In this document: piece after piece, positions 51,192-60,815 of the stretch
Layout: every line of letters begins with the position of its first letter
Numbering within the stretch: the stretch's first letter is position 1
Program-made: the position numbers and the translations under genes
The notes under the pieces: generated by a model
Database searches by the model: none
Told to the model about the DNA's origin: nothing
The model's input: the letters and a program-made list of their open reading frames with translations, nothing else
Assembly: GCA_964539825.1 (NCBI GenBank)
Contig: CAZIKF010000009.1
Coordinates: 1 to 64,000, forward strand
Length of the DNA: 64,000 bases
From: CAZIKF01 sp964539825
GTDB lineage: Bacteria > Muiribacteriota > UBA6191
Direction of reading: 5' to 3'

Positions 51192-51806
51192 CTAGCTGCC
51201 GATCAGCAGCCTATAACTGCCCTCAATGCACACAAACTCGGTGTGGTTTACCGTACAGATGTCTTCGATGCCCTGGGCGGTGGAATTGGCCACGATCATC
51301 TTTCGTATCTTGTTTTGTGATACGCAGAGTTCATTTTCAACATGCTGTTGAGCTTCGTTGAGACTGGAAAGTACATTCATGGGATCATCTCTCAGGCGCC
51401 GATCATAGAAATATAGGTTCATTAAGAGGTATTGGTCATTGATATCCTGGAAGAAGAAATCCACATGAGTCTTTCGAGCGCCGCTAACCCCCAGCCTTGG
51501 ATAATGTTGCTCCAGCAGCGTGAGTCCAGTTTCAATTTCATGGAACCGTTCCGTCACCCAGAGCTGAAAGCAGCCTCGACTGGGAAAGAGGTAGGAAGAG
51601 ATAGAGTTGCCCTGGTTAGCCTCTAGAAGATTCGCCCTTCTTTGAGCCTCCTGTAATCGCTCCCTTAAATCACAGTTGGAAGTTGCCAGGGATTTGTTTT
51701 CCTGTAGAAAGTAGATGAGTAGCTTCAGGAGTCTTGGTTCACACTCGTCAAAGTCCAATGTTGTGAGCCAGGAATGAAAATCAACTTCTGAAGACGGGGT
51801 ATCCAT
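51192..51806 (-). CDS. uncharacterised protein with a degenerate nuclease-like C-terminal domain
   Basis: This 204-residue protein has a helical N-terminal half (coiled coil about 35-65) and a C-terminal half that follows the strand order of NucS-type PD-(D/E)XK folds. HVDFFFQDINDQYLLMNLYF is followed by a helix and KMIVANSTAQGIEDICTVN. The catalytic E-x-K would be N-L-Y here, so activity is unlikely. Fold assignment is low-confidence inference. Confidence 0.5.
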   Translation of the reverse strand: MDTPSSEVDFHSWLTTLDFDECEPRLLKLLIYFLQENKSLATSNCDLRERLQEAQRRANLLEANQGNSISSYLFPSRGCFQLWVTERFHEIETGLTLLEQHYPRLGVSGARKTHVDFFFQDINDQYLLMNLYFYDRRLRDDPMNVLSSLNEAQQHVENELCVSQNKIRKMIVANSTAQGIEDICTVNHTEFVCIEGSYRLLIGS

Positions 51807-51947
51807 TGGGGCAAAAATCCGAAGAGCAGGTTAAGCGCTTACAAAAATAGCGGAATTTAATCTATTTTTGCATAGGTCCGAGGCTTTTTCCAGGAGATTC
51901 TTTTTGATGTGTATCTGCCTTCACCTAAATCATCGAAGATCTAGGAA

Positions 51948-52484
51948 ATGAAGAATCGTTTCCTTTTCCTCTGCCTCCTTCTTTGCCCCTCTTCCGTGGC
52001 GCACATTAATTGGGAAAGGGAGGCGAAAAACCTGGTACGACCTATGGGGCAAATCTTGGATGGGTTTAAAGAAGGTGCTACAAACGCTTTCGCGCGGCCA
52101 TCAAGAAGACTGCACTATGTGCTGGCGGAGACTCTTTGGGATAACAGGGTGAGCAGGGGGAAGATCTATCGTACGGAAATGGCAGCGGCTTTGCCTGACC
52201 GTAGCGCTTTAAATAGAACAATTATGGTCTATTACCCGCCAACAGGCCGGGTTATACGTTGTAAGGTTCGGGACATAGGTCCCTGGCATGTGGGTGACGC
52301 TTACTGGAAGGAGCAGAGAAAACCGAGGTCTCTCTCTTACCCTGTTGATCCCACCGGTCAGAGAATTACATTTCCTTCGGGAATATCCTTGTCTCCACAA
52401 GTCTGGTACCGATTGGGTATTCGACGTGATATCGCTTTTCGACGCGGACACCAGGGTACGATTGGCTGGCGGTTCGTAGACTAA
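51948..52484 (+). CDS. exported double-psi beta-barrel protein
   Basis: This 178-residue protein has a signal peptide (about 1-19, cleaved near VAH). VIRCKVRDIGPWHVGDAYW, then SGISLSPQVWYRLGI, matches the RlpA/expansin-type DPBB layout (a conserved Asp after the G-P pair, then an [IL]-D/S-L-S and the final L-G-I). Such domains bind or cleave peptidoglycan or other glycans. It is convergent with the next gene, with one base between stop codons. Confidence 0.7.
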   Translation: MKNRFLFLCLLLCPSSVAHINWEREAKNLVRPMGQILDGFKEGATNAFARPSRRLHYVLAETLWDNRVSRGKIYRTEMAAALPDRSALNRTIMVYYPPTGRVIRCKVRDIGPWHVGDAYWKEQRKPRSLSYPVDPTGQRITFPSGISLSPQVWYRLGIRRDIAFRRGHQGTIGWRFVD

Positions 52485-52485
52485 A

Positions 52486-53706
52486 TCACCTTTTCTGGCG
52501 GGGTGCGGGTTCCAATATCTTACCGAGTACCCTTTTTCTAGCCACCAGTAACTGTGCTTTTTTGTATTCTTCATGAGAGCCCAGTCCCACCTGGTTCTCA
52601 TTGAAGGTTTCTCGATCCATTAACTGAATCTCAAAGGGAAAGAAAAAAGTGATTTCACGCTTGGTGTTTTTTAGAATTTGATCGAGCTCACCAATACTGT
52701 GGACCGAAGCACGCTCGACAAAGAGATACTGGCGAAGATCATAGAGCTGGGTATAGGTTGGATTTGGGAATCGAACCAGGTACCTGCAGGTAAATTGGAT
52801 AGATCGAAATCCGGACAGGGAGAAGGGATTGTCTGTACCCTTCTGATTTTGCAGCAGCAGCTCCTCTCTTTGAACCCTGGTTTCGATTTCATGCTCTGCC
52901 TCTTCGCGGGTCATTTCTCCAAGTCTGTACCTTCGCAGTATTCTGGAAACAAAGGTCTGTACCTGGGATATTTCCAGGAGAGTATTAACTGTTCGTGATG
53001 GCGTGACATTGGCATAGATAAAGATTTTTGAAGCGATCAGGTATTGAAAGACCAGAAGAACATCGAGCAGAGTTTCGGTGACAATTCTTACGCCGATGTG
53101 ATCGAAGATTCTTACCGCAGTATTCTCAGGCTTATGCAGTAGTTTTAGAACCTTGGAGTGAAAATCCTTTTCTCTCTTTACTTCAAAATAATATAAGGGA
53201 ATGAATTCATTGCGATCTTTTCCCAGGTAGATCATGTTTTTCTCATCGATATAAAGGTGTCCATGAAATCGCTGGAATATTTGGGATCTGGCCTCCTGGA
53301 AGTAGTCATAGAGAAAATCATTTTCAAGGTGCAATATGGTGTGCATCACCTTAAGAACCGCGCATGCCCACATATGCAGGTCCTTATTTCGAGCTCTTAG
53401 ATTTGTCCACTGGAGAAGTAAGCGGATATCGGGACATAACCTAACCTCATCCGGGATTTTCAGGTTGTCATCGAAAGGCTCTAGAAATACCGCCTGGATA
53501 AAGTCCACGGCTCTTCGATGGGTGTCCAATAGAAACCGCTGATCCGTTTCTCGATTCCAGTTATAACCATAATAAAAAATGGTGTCCTGGGCTTCCTCAA
53601 GAGATCGAATTGTGGCATAGCGGGTGTCAACAACCGATTTTCCTGATAGCGCGTCGCGCATCAAGGTCCAGGGAAAATCATATTTGGAAGTCTTACGATT
53701 GGGCAT
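52486..53706 (-). CDS. uncharacterised cytosolic protein, possibly RelA/SpoT-like nucleotidyltransferase fold
   Basis: This 406-residue protein is charged, with no signal peptide or membrane helices. The central block IFDHIGVRIVTE (about 205-216) recalls the D-x-x-G-x-R of RelA/SpoT synthetase domains, and GFRSIQFTCRYLVRF later fits an adjoining strand. The long N-terminal helical part is unique to this family; similar proteins are known in Leptospira and myxobacteria as uncharacterised (TIGR04552-like). Enzyme activity is not shown. Its start is 5 nt after the TolC-like gene stop. Confidence 0.55.
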   Translation of the reverse strand: MPNRKTSKYDFPWTLMRDALSGKSVVDTRYATIRSLEEAQDTIFYYGYNWNRETDQRFLLDTHRRAVDFIQAVFLEPFDDNLKIPDEVRLCPDIRLLLQWTNLRARNKDLHMWACAVLKVMHTILHLENDFLYDYFQEARSQIFQRFHGHLYIDEKNMIYLGKDRNEFIPLYYFEVKREKDFHSKVLKLLHKPENTAVRIFDHIGVRIVTETLLDVLLVFQYLIASKIFIYANVTPSRTVNTLLEISQVQTFVSRILRRYRLGEMTREEAEHEIETRVQREELLLQNQKGTDNPFSLSGFRSIQFTCRYLVRFPNPTYTQLYDLRQYLFVERASVHSIGELDQILKNTKREITFFFPFEIQLMDRETFNENQVGLGSHEEYKKAQLLVARKRVLGKILEPAPRQKR

Positions 53707-53711
53707 TTTAC

Positions 53712-55178
53712 CTATCCAAATACATCCTCGTTAAGGGAGCCGGTCATCTCAAAGATTTTAAGCTTGGCTTTAATGAGTTGACCCAGGGCGCGATAATAGG
53801 CAATCAGGGAATTTTGAAAACTCACCCTGCTCTTCATGAGTCTGAGGCTTGGAATTTGACCTTTTTGAAAGCGATCCTCCGCCTCAAGTTGGATCCGCCG
53901 TGCTAGCTTGGCGTTTTGCAGATGGGCTGGAATTCTGGCCTTATAGTCCTGGTATACCAAAAATGTGGACTCCAGCTCAGCTTGAATCTGTGAGCTTCGC
54001 GAAGCGATCTCCTGACCGATAGCTCGTGAATCTTCCCGGTTTGAACTCATTTTCTGTGCGGTTCGACGCCCATCAGTGAGATTGGTCTTCAGTTCAATTC
54101 CTACCAGGTAGCGAATTTCATCGATCCCCTGTGATTCCACCAGCTTGGTATAGGAGGTTTTTCCCATTAAATCCAGGCCCAATTCCTTGATTGAGTGCAG
54201 AGCTTTTCGCTTTTGATCCATTATCTTTTGAGCCAGTTCTAGTTTCTTGAGGTGCGGGGAGTTATTTTTGACGTCCACTCTGAGCGCGTCTAGACTTTCG
54301 CGTATCACCCTGGTTCGAGCATTTTTGTCCAGGCGAAACCGCTGGGTTTCATTCCAGCCTAGCAAAGACCGAAGCCTTGCTGATAGCATCCTTTTGCGGC
54401 TTCTTAGATCAATCCTTTTTTGCAGTGATTGATCGAGGTTTAGTCGCGCGTCCAAAAGCTCAACCGGAAATCGCGGGTCCTGGGTAGGCTTACGGTCTTC
54501 CTCCTGTGCTATCTGTCGATGCAGTTCAATTTGAAGATCCGCCTGCCTAAGCTCCTCTTCCAAGAGAACCAGGGACACATAGGTTTTAGCCACCTCAGCC
54601 AAAATAGCCTGTTTCTTGGCCAGTTTCTTGGTTTCCTGAAGCTGTTCTTCCAGAATTCCCTGTTCAATCAGGGCCCTGGATTTTCCTCCATCAAGCAGGG
54701 GCAGGCGCAAGTCCACATCAAAGTAATAGGAATTATCCTGGTGGGAGACGTCGAAGATTCTTCGATGTTTAAAATCCCTGGGATCATTGTCGAGGTTGTT
54801 GGCGAGATTCAAACCTGTTTTAAAGTCTGCCTGAAAACGTCGTGCTGTTGGTCTGGAAGCGGCTAGTTGAGAAATAGAAGCCACTTTGTGAGCGGCTCCC
54901 TTTAGAGCAGGATTTTCCTTAAGAGCTATCCTGGCAGCTTCAAGTAGATTGAGGGACCGGCCTTGCTCACCTTCTGATACTAACTGAATTCCCCCACCTA
55001 CATTCTCAAGATTTTCTAGCGAAGAGGGTATTTTCACTCCCCTGAGAGGATTAAGTCTCTCACCCGCTGCCCGCATTCTTTCATTGCGCTCCTGCAGGAT
55101 TTTGTCTCCAAGAGTAGCGGACGGATTGAAGGAAAGGAGAATGAATAGGAGAAACCACGGAAAACCACGAAGGATCAT
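53712..55178 (-). CDS. TolC-family outer-membrane efflux channel
   Basis: This 488-residue protein has a signal peptide (about 1-23). Two OEP repeats follow: AARIALKENPALKGAAHKV (about 80-98) with the coiled coil 145-290, then KKLELAQKIMDQKRKAL (about 310-326) with a second coiled coil. The turn RLPLLDGGKSRALIEQG is characteristic of the family. It forms the outer-membrane exit duct for RND or ABC pumps, possibly those at 7002-11086 or 60816-64000. It is divergent from the transporter gene at 55290. Confidence 0.88.
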   Translation of the reverse strand: MILRGFPWFLLFILLSFNPSATLGDKILQERNERMRAAGERLNPLRGVKIPSSLENLENVGGGIQLVSEGEQGRSLNLLEAARIALKENPALKGAAHKVASISQLAASRPTARRFQADFKTGLNLANNLDNDPRDFKHRRIFDVSHQDNSYYFDVDLRLPLLDGGKSRALIEQGILEEQLQETKKLAKKQAILAEVAKTYVSLVLLEEELRQADLQIELHRQIAQEEDRKPTQDPRFPVELLDARLNLDQSLQKRIDLRSRKRMLSARLRSLLGWNETQRFRLDKNARTRVIRESLDALRVDVKNNSPHLKKLELAQKIMDQKRKALHSIKELGLDLMGKTSYTKLVESQGIDEIRYLVGIELKTNLTDGRRTAQKMSSNREDSRAIGQEIASRSSQIQAELESTFLVYQDYKARIPAHLQNAKLARRIQLEAEDRFQKGQIPSLRLMKSRVSFQNSLIAYYRALGQLIKAKLKIFEMTGSLNEDVFG

Positions 55179-55289
55179 ATCCAGAAATTCGACAAAATAC
55201 TTAATTTATTTGATGTTTTTGTATGGCTTGCCCTCTCTGGGACTCCCCGGTTAGGATTGCTGTCCAAATTAGAGGAAGGGCCTCAATTC

Positions 55290-56798
55290 ATGAACGCATC
55301 GGAAATGTTTTACTGGACGGTTGAAAAACTCACTGGCGCTAAGAAAGAGGAAGCGTTTAGGACCATCTCTTGTTTCTTTACCCTGTTTTTTCTCCTGATC
55401 AGCTATTACATGTTAAAAGCACTGCGAAATTCTGAATTTCACAGTGTGTTCCCGCCAGATTGGGAACCTGTGAGTTTTCTGGTCACAGTTTTTCTCTCCC
55501 TGGGAGTGACTCAGATTTTCAATCACTTCTTTGACCGCATCGATATGCATCGCATGCTTCGCTACACCTATATCACGGTCATCAGCTGCAAGGTTTTGCT
55601 TTTTGTTCTTTTATCCACGGGTGCCAAATGGCCTGTGATCCTGTTTTATTTCTTCGGGACTGTTTATTTTCTACTATGTATCGCGGTCACATGGGGCTCC
55701 ATTAATTTTCTATTCAATCCGGAGCAGAGCAAGAGGTGCTATGGCTTTATCGCCTCAGGGACGATGTTTGGGGCAACGGCGGGAACCCTCATTACGGAGT
55801 TGTTTTTATCCATGCAGTGGAGACATGAACTTCTACTTGGCTCCGGGGCCTTCCTCTCATTAGCGATGCTTTTTGCTCATCTGTCCAAACGGGGATTGGA
55901 GGAGTGGACTCTCAGGGAACCCATGAGCAAAACACCGTCTCAGGGACTGCGAATCATTCGGGAAATCAAAGAGCTCATGGGCCACAAATTTGTCCGCTGC
56001 ATCGGAATCATGGTATTTGCGCTGGCGGTATCCAACACGGTTATGAATTTTCAAACGCGCAGAGCAATGGATAGATCCATGTGCCACAATACTTTTTTAG
56101 AAGTTTACTCAGTTTGGAATCCGGCTGAGCTCACCTTGAAAGATAGCGGCTTCGAATTAATCTACGGAGCTAAATTAAGAGGGTCAGATTTGCGCACTGA
56201 AGAAGTAGAAAAATTTCTCAGGCTCCATGGACTAAGTATTGGGGCGGATGAGTTTATGTCCCTGCATGCAAAGTATAGGGAACGGCTCGCGTTTAATTAT
56301 CTGTCATTTTGGAATAGTATCTTGAAGTGGGTCAGCATCCTGGGCCTCTTTCTACTGATCTTTTGCGCTCGTTTTATTTTTAAGATTTTTGGAGTACGGT
56401 TCGCCTCTTTAGTGCTGCCCTGTTTTTCATTGGTAGGATTGATTTTTCTTTTGGGATCCCCTGATCTTTTCAGCATTCAGATCCTACTAATCCTGGCCAT
56501 GTCGATGGACTATTCCCTGAACAATGCTACCAAAGAGGTGTTTTATACACCCACATCACCCCAGACCAAAGGAAAGTACAAGCCCATAATTGAAGGCCCG
56601 CTCATGCGCCTGGGAGATTTCTCCGCAGCGGTAACCAGGATTCTTTGTATTGCTTTGGTCCCTTTAGCAATGCAAAGTTGGGTATATGTAGGGTTTGGAA
56701 TCAGTATCGTTCTGGTATGGATACTTGCAGTTTGGTATGCTGGAACTGTCTTCCAGAAAAGAGAATCAGAAGACGGCCCGCGCTTTGTTATTCCATGA
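55290..56798 (+). CDS. Tlc-type ATP/ADP (NTP/NDP) translocase family protein
   Basis: The ATG at 55290, with GAGGAAGGG eight nt upstream, gives 502 residues. About 12 hydrophobic helices are present. NATKEVFYTPTSPQTKGKYK then IIEGPLMRLGD match the Tlc family signature (KE-x-x-Y-x-P-x-x-x-x-x-K-x-K). A soluble loop of about 90 residues (about 260-350) is inserted between central helices. Family members exchange nucleotides in intracellular bacteria and plastids. Free-living relatives have no proven substrate. The stop overlaps the ATPase start as ATGA. Confidence 0.8.
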   Translation: MNASEMFYWTVEKLTGAKKEEAFRTISCFFTLFFLLISYYMLKALRNSEFHSVFPPDWEPVSFLVTVFLSLGVTQIFNHFFDRIDMHRMLRYTYITVISCKVLLFVLLSTGAKWPVILFYFFGTVYFLLCIAVTWGSINFLFNPEQSKRCYGFIASGTMFGATAGTLITELFLSMQWRHELLLGSGAFLSLAMLFAHLSKRGLEEWTLREPMSKTPSQGLRIIREIKELMGHKFVRCIGIMVFALAVSNTVMNFQTRRAMDRSMCHNTFLEVYSVWNPAELTLKDSGFELIYGAKLRGSDLRTEEVEKFLRLHGLSIGADEFMSLHAKYRERLAFNYLSFWNSILKWVSILGLFLLIFCARFIFKIFGVRFASLVLPCFSLVGLIFLLGSPDLFSIQILLILAMSMDYSLNNATKEVFYTPTSPQTKGKYKPIIEGPLMRLGDFSAAVTRILCIALVPLAMQSWVYVGFGISIVLVWILAVWYAGTVFQKRESEDGPRFVIP

Positions 56799-58435
56799 GA
56801 GTCTCCATTCCCCGAGAAACACTAGAGAAAATTAAGAACGACTACGGCGTTTCTGAAGAAAAGGCTACGCGTTTATACCTGTCCGCATTTGATGAAGCGG
56901 AGGCTTTTTTCTGGGGGGCTATCGAAGAGAGGATGAATGAGGAGGGATTGAATTCCTCCAAAAGCACCGCCATAAACCTACTTACCCCGAGGGAAGTTAA
57001 GGCATACCTGGACAAATACGTAATCGGCCAGGAGGAATATAAGAAACGCATAGCGATCGCTTCAGCTTTTCATTTTGCCATGGTGGATCACATGCGGGAG
57101 AACATGGATCACGGATTAAAGCGCTTTCGGAAGAAAAACACCTTGATCGCGGGTCCGTCGGGGAGTGGAAAGACCTACTGTATTGAGGTTCTTGGAGATC
57201 TTTTGGAGGTGCCCACCCTGATTGTGGATGCCACTGACTATACGGAGGCGGGATACGTAGGAAAATCCGCTGATGACATGATCCGGGAACTCATCGACAT
57301 GGCCCCTGGTTCCACGCGCCAGGATCAGGCAGGATTTATTTCTCGACACGGGGGAATCATCTTCATTGACGAGCTTGATAAGAAAGCTCGGGAAGGGAGC
57401 ATCGGGCATGATATTTCCCGAGAGGGATTTCAGCGCGCCATCCTCAAGATGATCGAGAGAAAATTCATCTCTATTGAAAATCCGATGTCCCCCTCAGCTC
57501 AGATCCAGGATTTGATGGAAAGGCAAAAAGGGGGCAAACGAAAACAAGAGAGCATGATTTCCACAGAGAATATTCTCTTCATTATGGGAGGATCTTTTCA
57601 GCGCCCCCAGGACAGTCTGGAACAGATCATAAGAAAGAGGCTTTCGCGCAAAGCGGGAGCCATGGATGATTTTGGAAACCTGGTGATCAGTGGATTTCAA
57701 GCCGAAGGGGAGAAGAAGGAATCCCAGGGTTATAAAAATCTCCAAAAGAACGCGGAAGAAGAAGATTATATCCACTTTGGAATCATCCCAGAACTTGTGG
57801 GTAGAACACCGATCAGATCTTATGTGAACGCGTTGTCAAAAAATGATCTGGTTCGAATCATGAATGACACAGAAGATTCCTTGTTGAAACAGTATCAACT
57901 TGAATTTGAAGCCTTCAAAATTGACTTGCAGTTCGCCGATGACGCCATAGAATATGTAGCGGAGAAAGCGGAAAAGAACAAGACCGGGGCCAGGGCGTTG
58001 ATAGGAGTATGGGAAGACATACTCACTGATTTTCAATATGAGCTGCCAGGAACCTCCCATCATCACCTGTTGATTGATCGTACGGTGTGTATGGCTCCTA
58101 AAGATTATCTGCTCAAGATTCTATCCAGAAGTCCCTTTGAGGACTTTTGTGAGATGTTCCATACCGAACATGGAATCAGGCTGGAATTCACCCAGGATGC
58201 CGAGGAGTATGTTCATCGATACGCGACCAATGGTCATATCCAGGTGTCAGAAGCTCTTAAAATTCTTTTAACGGGAGCATCAGCTCTGAATTACATGGGC
58301 TATTCCGGTGTTTTTGAAGTCTCCAAAGAAATGTTGGAAGACCCCCGCTATTTCGACAATCTCTATGTGGATTGGCACGAACAACAGCTAACCAAAGGGA
58401 ATACGCCTAAGGCGGCGCCCTCCAAAAGAAATTAG
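56795..58435 (+). CDS. ClpX-like AAA+ ATPase without the zinc-binding domain
   Basis: The ATG overlapping the transporter stop gives 546 residues. LTPREVKAYLDKYVIGQEEYKK (about 69-90) is the ClpX/HslU opening. Walker A GPSGSGKT (about 121-128), the pore loop ATDYTEAGYVG, Walker B GIIFIDELDK, and sensor 1 ILFIMGGSF follow, then the FGIIPELVGR box and arginine-finger region, and sensor 2 TGARAL (about 392-397). The N-terminal C4 zinc finger of ClpX is absent, and the IGF-type ClpP-docking loop is not visible. A C-terminal domain of about 150 residues is added. Likely a ClpP-independent unfoldase. Confidence 0.82.
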   Translation: MRVSIPRETLEKIKNDYGVSEEKATRLYLSAFDEAEAFFWGAIEERMNEEGLNSSKSTAINLLTPREVKAYLDKYVIGQEEYKKRIAIASAFHFAMVDHMRENMDHGLKRFRKKNTLIAGPSGSGKTYCIEVLGDLLEVPTLIVDATDYTEAGYVGKSADDMIRELIDMAPGSTRQDQAGFISRHGGIIFIDELDKKAREGSIGHDISREGFQRAILKMIERKFISIENPMSPSAQIQDLMERQKGGKRKQESMISTENILFIMGGSFQRPQDSLEQIIRKRLSRKAGAMDDFGNLVISGFQAEGEKKESQGYKNLQKNAEEEDYIHFGIIPELVGRTPIRSYVNALSKNDLVRIMNDTEDSLLKQYQLEFEAFKIDLQFADDAIEYVAEKAEKNKTGARALIGVWEDILTDFQYELPGTSHHHLLIDRTVCMAPKDYLLKILSRSPFEDFCEMFHTEHGIRLEFTQDAEEYVHRYATNGHIQVSEALKILLTGASALNYMGYSGVFEVSKEMLEDPRYFDNLYVDWHEQQLTKGNTPKAAPSKRN

Positions 58436-58439
58436 CCGA

Positions 58440-59417
58440 TCAGCGCCGTTTTTTGGTACGCGGGAACTGGTTTAAAAAGGTACTGATCTTCAAAGATGGC
58501 TCGGGAAAGAGTCTCAAAGTCTGCTTCATCCCCAGGGGGGCGGCTCTTAAAAAGTCCAAACTTTCCCACCCCATAAAGGATTCAATTTTTTCTTTCAGTG
58601 TGGGGGACTGAGCAACGGTTTTACGCAGGAATTGTGGAATGGCTTTAAGATCTTTGGTCCCGGAGCCAGAGCCCATAATCTCCGCAATTTCCAGCAGGCT
58701 GTCAACAAGGGAACCGGAGTATGAGTAGCAGTGCATAATCTCAGTACCGGACCAATGGGACTCGAGCAGAGTTATGATGGTGGAAGCCAGGTCTTTCAAC
58801 TGGACCCACTGGAGGCAAAAAGTTCCTTCTTCAAGATTTGAAAGGGGCTTATTGAGTCTTAGAATACGGGAAATATTTGCCAGCCGATCATCCGTTAGAG
58901 CAGGGTCCCATACGGGAGGAATGCGCACAATACAGGCTCGGCCCTGTGTGTGTACCGAATAGTTGGCTACCATCTCTTCTGCGGATGCGTAGTTTAATCC
59001 CCTTTGGGTCACAGGAGTCCTTGGCGAATCTTCCAAGTTCTCACCCGGATCATAGGATGAAAAGACTTCACTGCTCGACAAAAAGAGAAATCCCGGGGGC
59101 TTTGACTTGAGGTGCTCCAGGGAGCGATAGGTATGTTCAAGACGATTGATGAGGTCTTCATTTCGGTCAAGAAAAAGAACAAAATCTATTTCATAGAGGT
59201 AGGAGCGCAAGATATCCTGACGACTTAAGTCAATCTTCTGAAACTGAAAGTTTGGCTTTGACTTTAGTGCGCCCAGGGATTTTTCCGACTGCCCCATTCC
59301 CAGGATTGGGTATCCGGCTTCAAGTAGGAAGCGGATCACCTCTCTCACAAGGGGATCTTCGGTTTCCAGAACGAGTAGGGCTGGGAGCTTCGGCTTGGGG
59401 GCGACTTCCGGGCTCAT
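58440..59417 (-). CDS. degenerate extended-SDR (NAD-epimerase-like) protein
   Basis: This 325-residue protein follows the extended-SDR layout: an N-terminal Rossmann strand (LLVLETEDPLVREVIRFL) whose Gly-x-x-Gly-x-x-Gly is lost, FLFLSSSEVFSSY with the Ser, and LNYASAEEMVANYS in which the catalytic Lys of YxxxK is Glu. It is therefore unlikely to be an active dehydrogenase or epimerase. It begins 19 nt after the phosphomannomutase gene and may be co-transcribed with it. Confidence 0.65.
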   Translation of the reverse strand: MSPEVAPKPKLPALLVLETEDPLVREVIRFLLEAGYPILGMGQSEKSLGALKSKPNFQFQKIDLSRQDILRSYLYEIDFVLFLDRNEDLINRLEHTYRSLEHLKSKPPGFLFLSSSEVFSSYDPGENLEDSPRTPVTQRGLNYASAEEMVANYSVHTQGRACIVRIPPVWDPALTDDRLANISRILRLNKPLSNLEEGTFCLQWVQLKDLASTIITLLESHWSGTEIMHCYSYSGSLVDSLLEIAEIMGSGSGTKDLKAIPQFLRKTVAQSPTLKEKIESFMGWESLDFLRAAPLGMKQTLRLFPEPSLKISTFLNQFPRTKKRR

Positions 59418-59436
59418 AGTCTGTTCAGGCTAAAGT

Positions 59437-60762
59437 TTAGCTTTTGTTTGCCTCAATCAGTTCAGATATTTCCTTAACCCGTGTTTCCAGCTCTTCGCTG
59501 GTAGCGGCTTCTACAACCAACCGAAGGTAAGGTTCAGTGTTCGATTTTCGGCAATTGAACCACCAACTGGGATAGTCGATTCGAATTCCATCGAGATCGC
59601 TCATTTCTCCCCCGTCATAGCAGGTAGTCAGAATCTCGATGAGCTCATCTTTGTTTTCAGCTCGAAAATTAATCTCGCCGGAATATTGATATTTTGAAAT
59701 CTCAGCAATAATTTCAGAAAGGGATTGCTTGGATTCATTAAGGATTCCAAGGACAACAAGGCAAGCGATGATAGCAGAATCACAGTAGGAATTTTCCCGA
59801 AAATAATAGTGTCCGGCCAATTCACCGCCAAAGACTCCGTTGGTTTTTCTTAACAAGGCTTTGGCATAGGAATGTCCCACTTTACAAAGTGTTGGCGTCC
59901 CGCCCAGTCGGCTTATTTCTTCAATGACGCTGCGAGAACTGCGGATGTCATAGAGAACAGCGCCGGTTTGGTCCTTTAAGAGCCCTCTACCCATCAGTCC
60001 GATCACAATGTCAGGAAAGACGAAGCTCCCTTTTTCGTCCACGAACATGACCCTGTCAGAGTCACCATCAAAAATACAGCCCACATCAGCCCCGGTCTCA
60101 AGGACTTTGTTTTGGAGCTGAACTACATTTTTTGGCTCTAATGGATTTGCTTCATGATTTGGAAAAGTACAATCCACTTCAAGATTGATGAAGGTACATT
60201 GGGCCCCTGAATCCCGGAATACTTCCTCAAGATAGACTCCCTCCATACCATTTGACGGATCAAAGACGATCTTAAGTCCATCCAGGGGCTTCTTCCACCG
60301 GGCTACAAAGCGAAGGTATTCTTCTCTCAGGTTATATTGGATGACTTTTCCACGGGCTCCAGATGGATTCACATCCTGTTTGCACAGTTCTTCCAATTCA
60401 GGCAAACCTGTCTCGGCTCCAATCGGCTTCGCTTCTTCTCGGGAAATTTTAAATCCATTGTATTCTTTGGGATTGTGAGACGCCGTAATCATCACACTGG
60501 CCTGGGCACCGAGGTGAGGACCTGCGAAATAGACTGTGGGAGTGGTACAAATTCCGATGTCCCAGACATCGCAGCCCCGGTCTAAAACTCCGTTGGACAT
60601 GGCTTCGAATAGAGCAGGTGAGGATACCCGAGCATCTCTGCCGATCATTACATGATTGGAATCGAGAAGTTCTGGAAGAAAGTAGCCCACTTTATAAGCA
60701 ATCTCTTCGTTAATGGCTGTGGGATAAATCCCGCGTACGTCATAGGCTTTGAATACAGACAT
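59437..60762 (-). CDS. manB: phosphomannomutase/phosphoglucomutase
   Basis: This 441-residue alpha-D-phosphohexomutase has a phospho-Ser loop ITASHNPKEYNG, the Mg loop FDGDSDRV, the sugar loop GGELAGHYYF, and the phosphate-binding RKSNTEPYLR near the end. It converts mannose- or glucose-6-phosphate to the 1-phosphate for nucleotide sugars and thus for LPS, O-antigen or exopolysaccharide, consistent with the O-acetylation genes at 26.5-28.9 kb. Confidence 0.9.
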   Translation of the reverse strand: MSVFKAYDVRGIYPTAINEEIAYKVGYFLPELLDSNHVMIGRDARVSSPALFEAMSNGVLDRGCDVWDIGICTTPTVYFAGPHLGAQASVMITASHNPKEYNGFKISREEAKPIGAETGLPELEELCKQDVNPSGARGKVIQYNLREEYLRFVARWKKPLDGLKIVFDPSNGMEGVYLEEVFRDSGAQCTFINLEVDCTFPNHEANPLEPKNVVQLQNKVLETGADVGCIFDGDSDRVMFVDEKGSFVFPDIVIGLMGRGLLKDQTGAVLYDIRSSRSVIEEISRLGGTPTLCKVGHSYAKALLRKTNGVFGGELAGHYYFRENSYCDSAIIACLVVLGILNESKQSLSEIIAEISKYQYSGEINFRAENKDELIEILTTCYDGGEMSDLDGIRIDYPSWWFNCRKSNTEPYLRLVVEAATSEELETRVKEISELIEANKS

Positions 60763-60815
60763 CTCTTCTCCCGTTATAAGATTGGTTATAAATCGGCTTG
60801 AGTATATTTCCTTAC

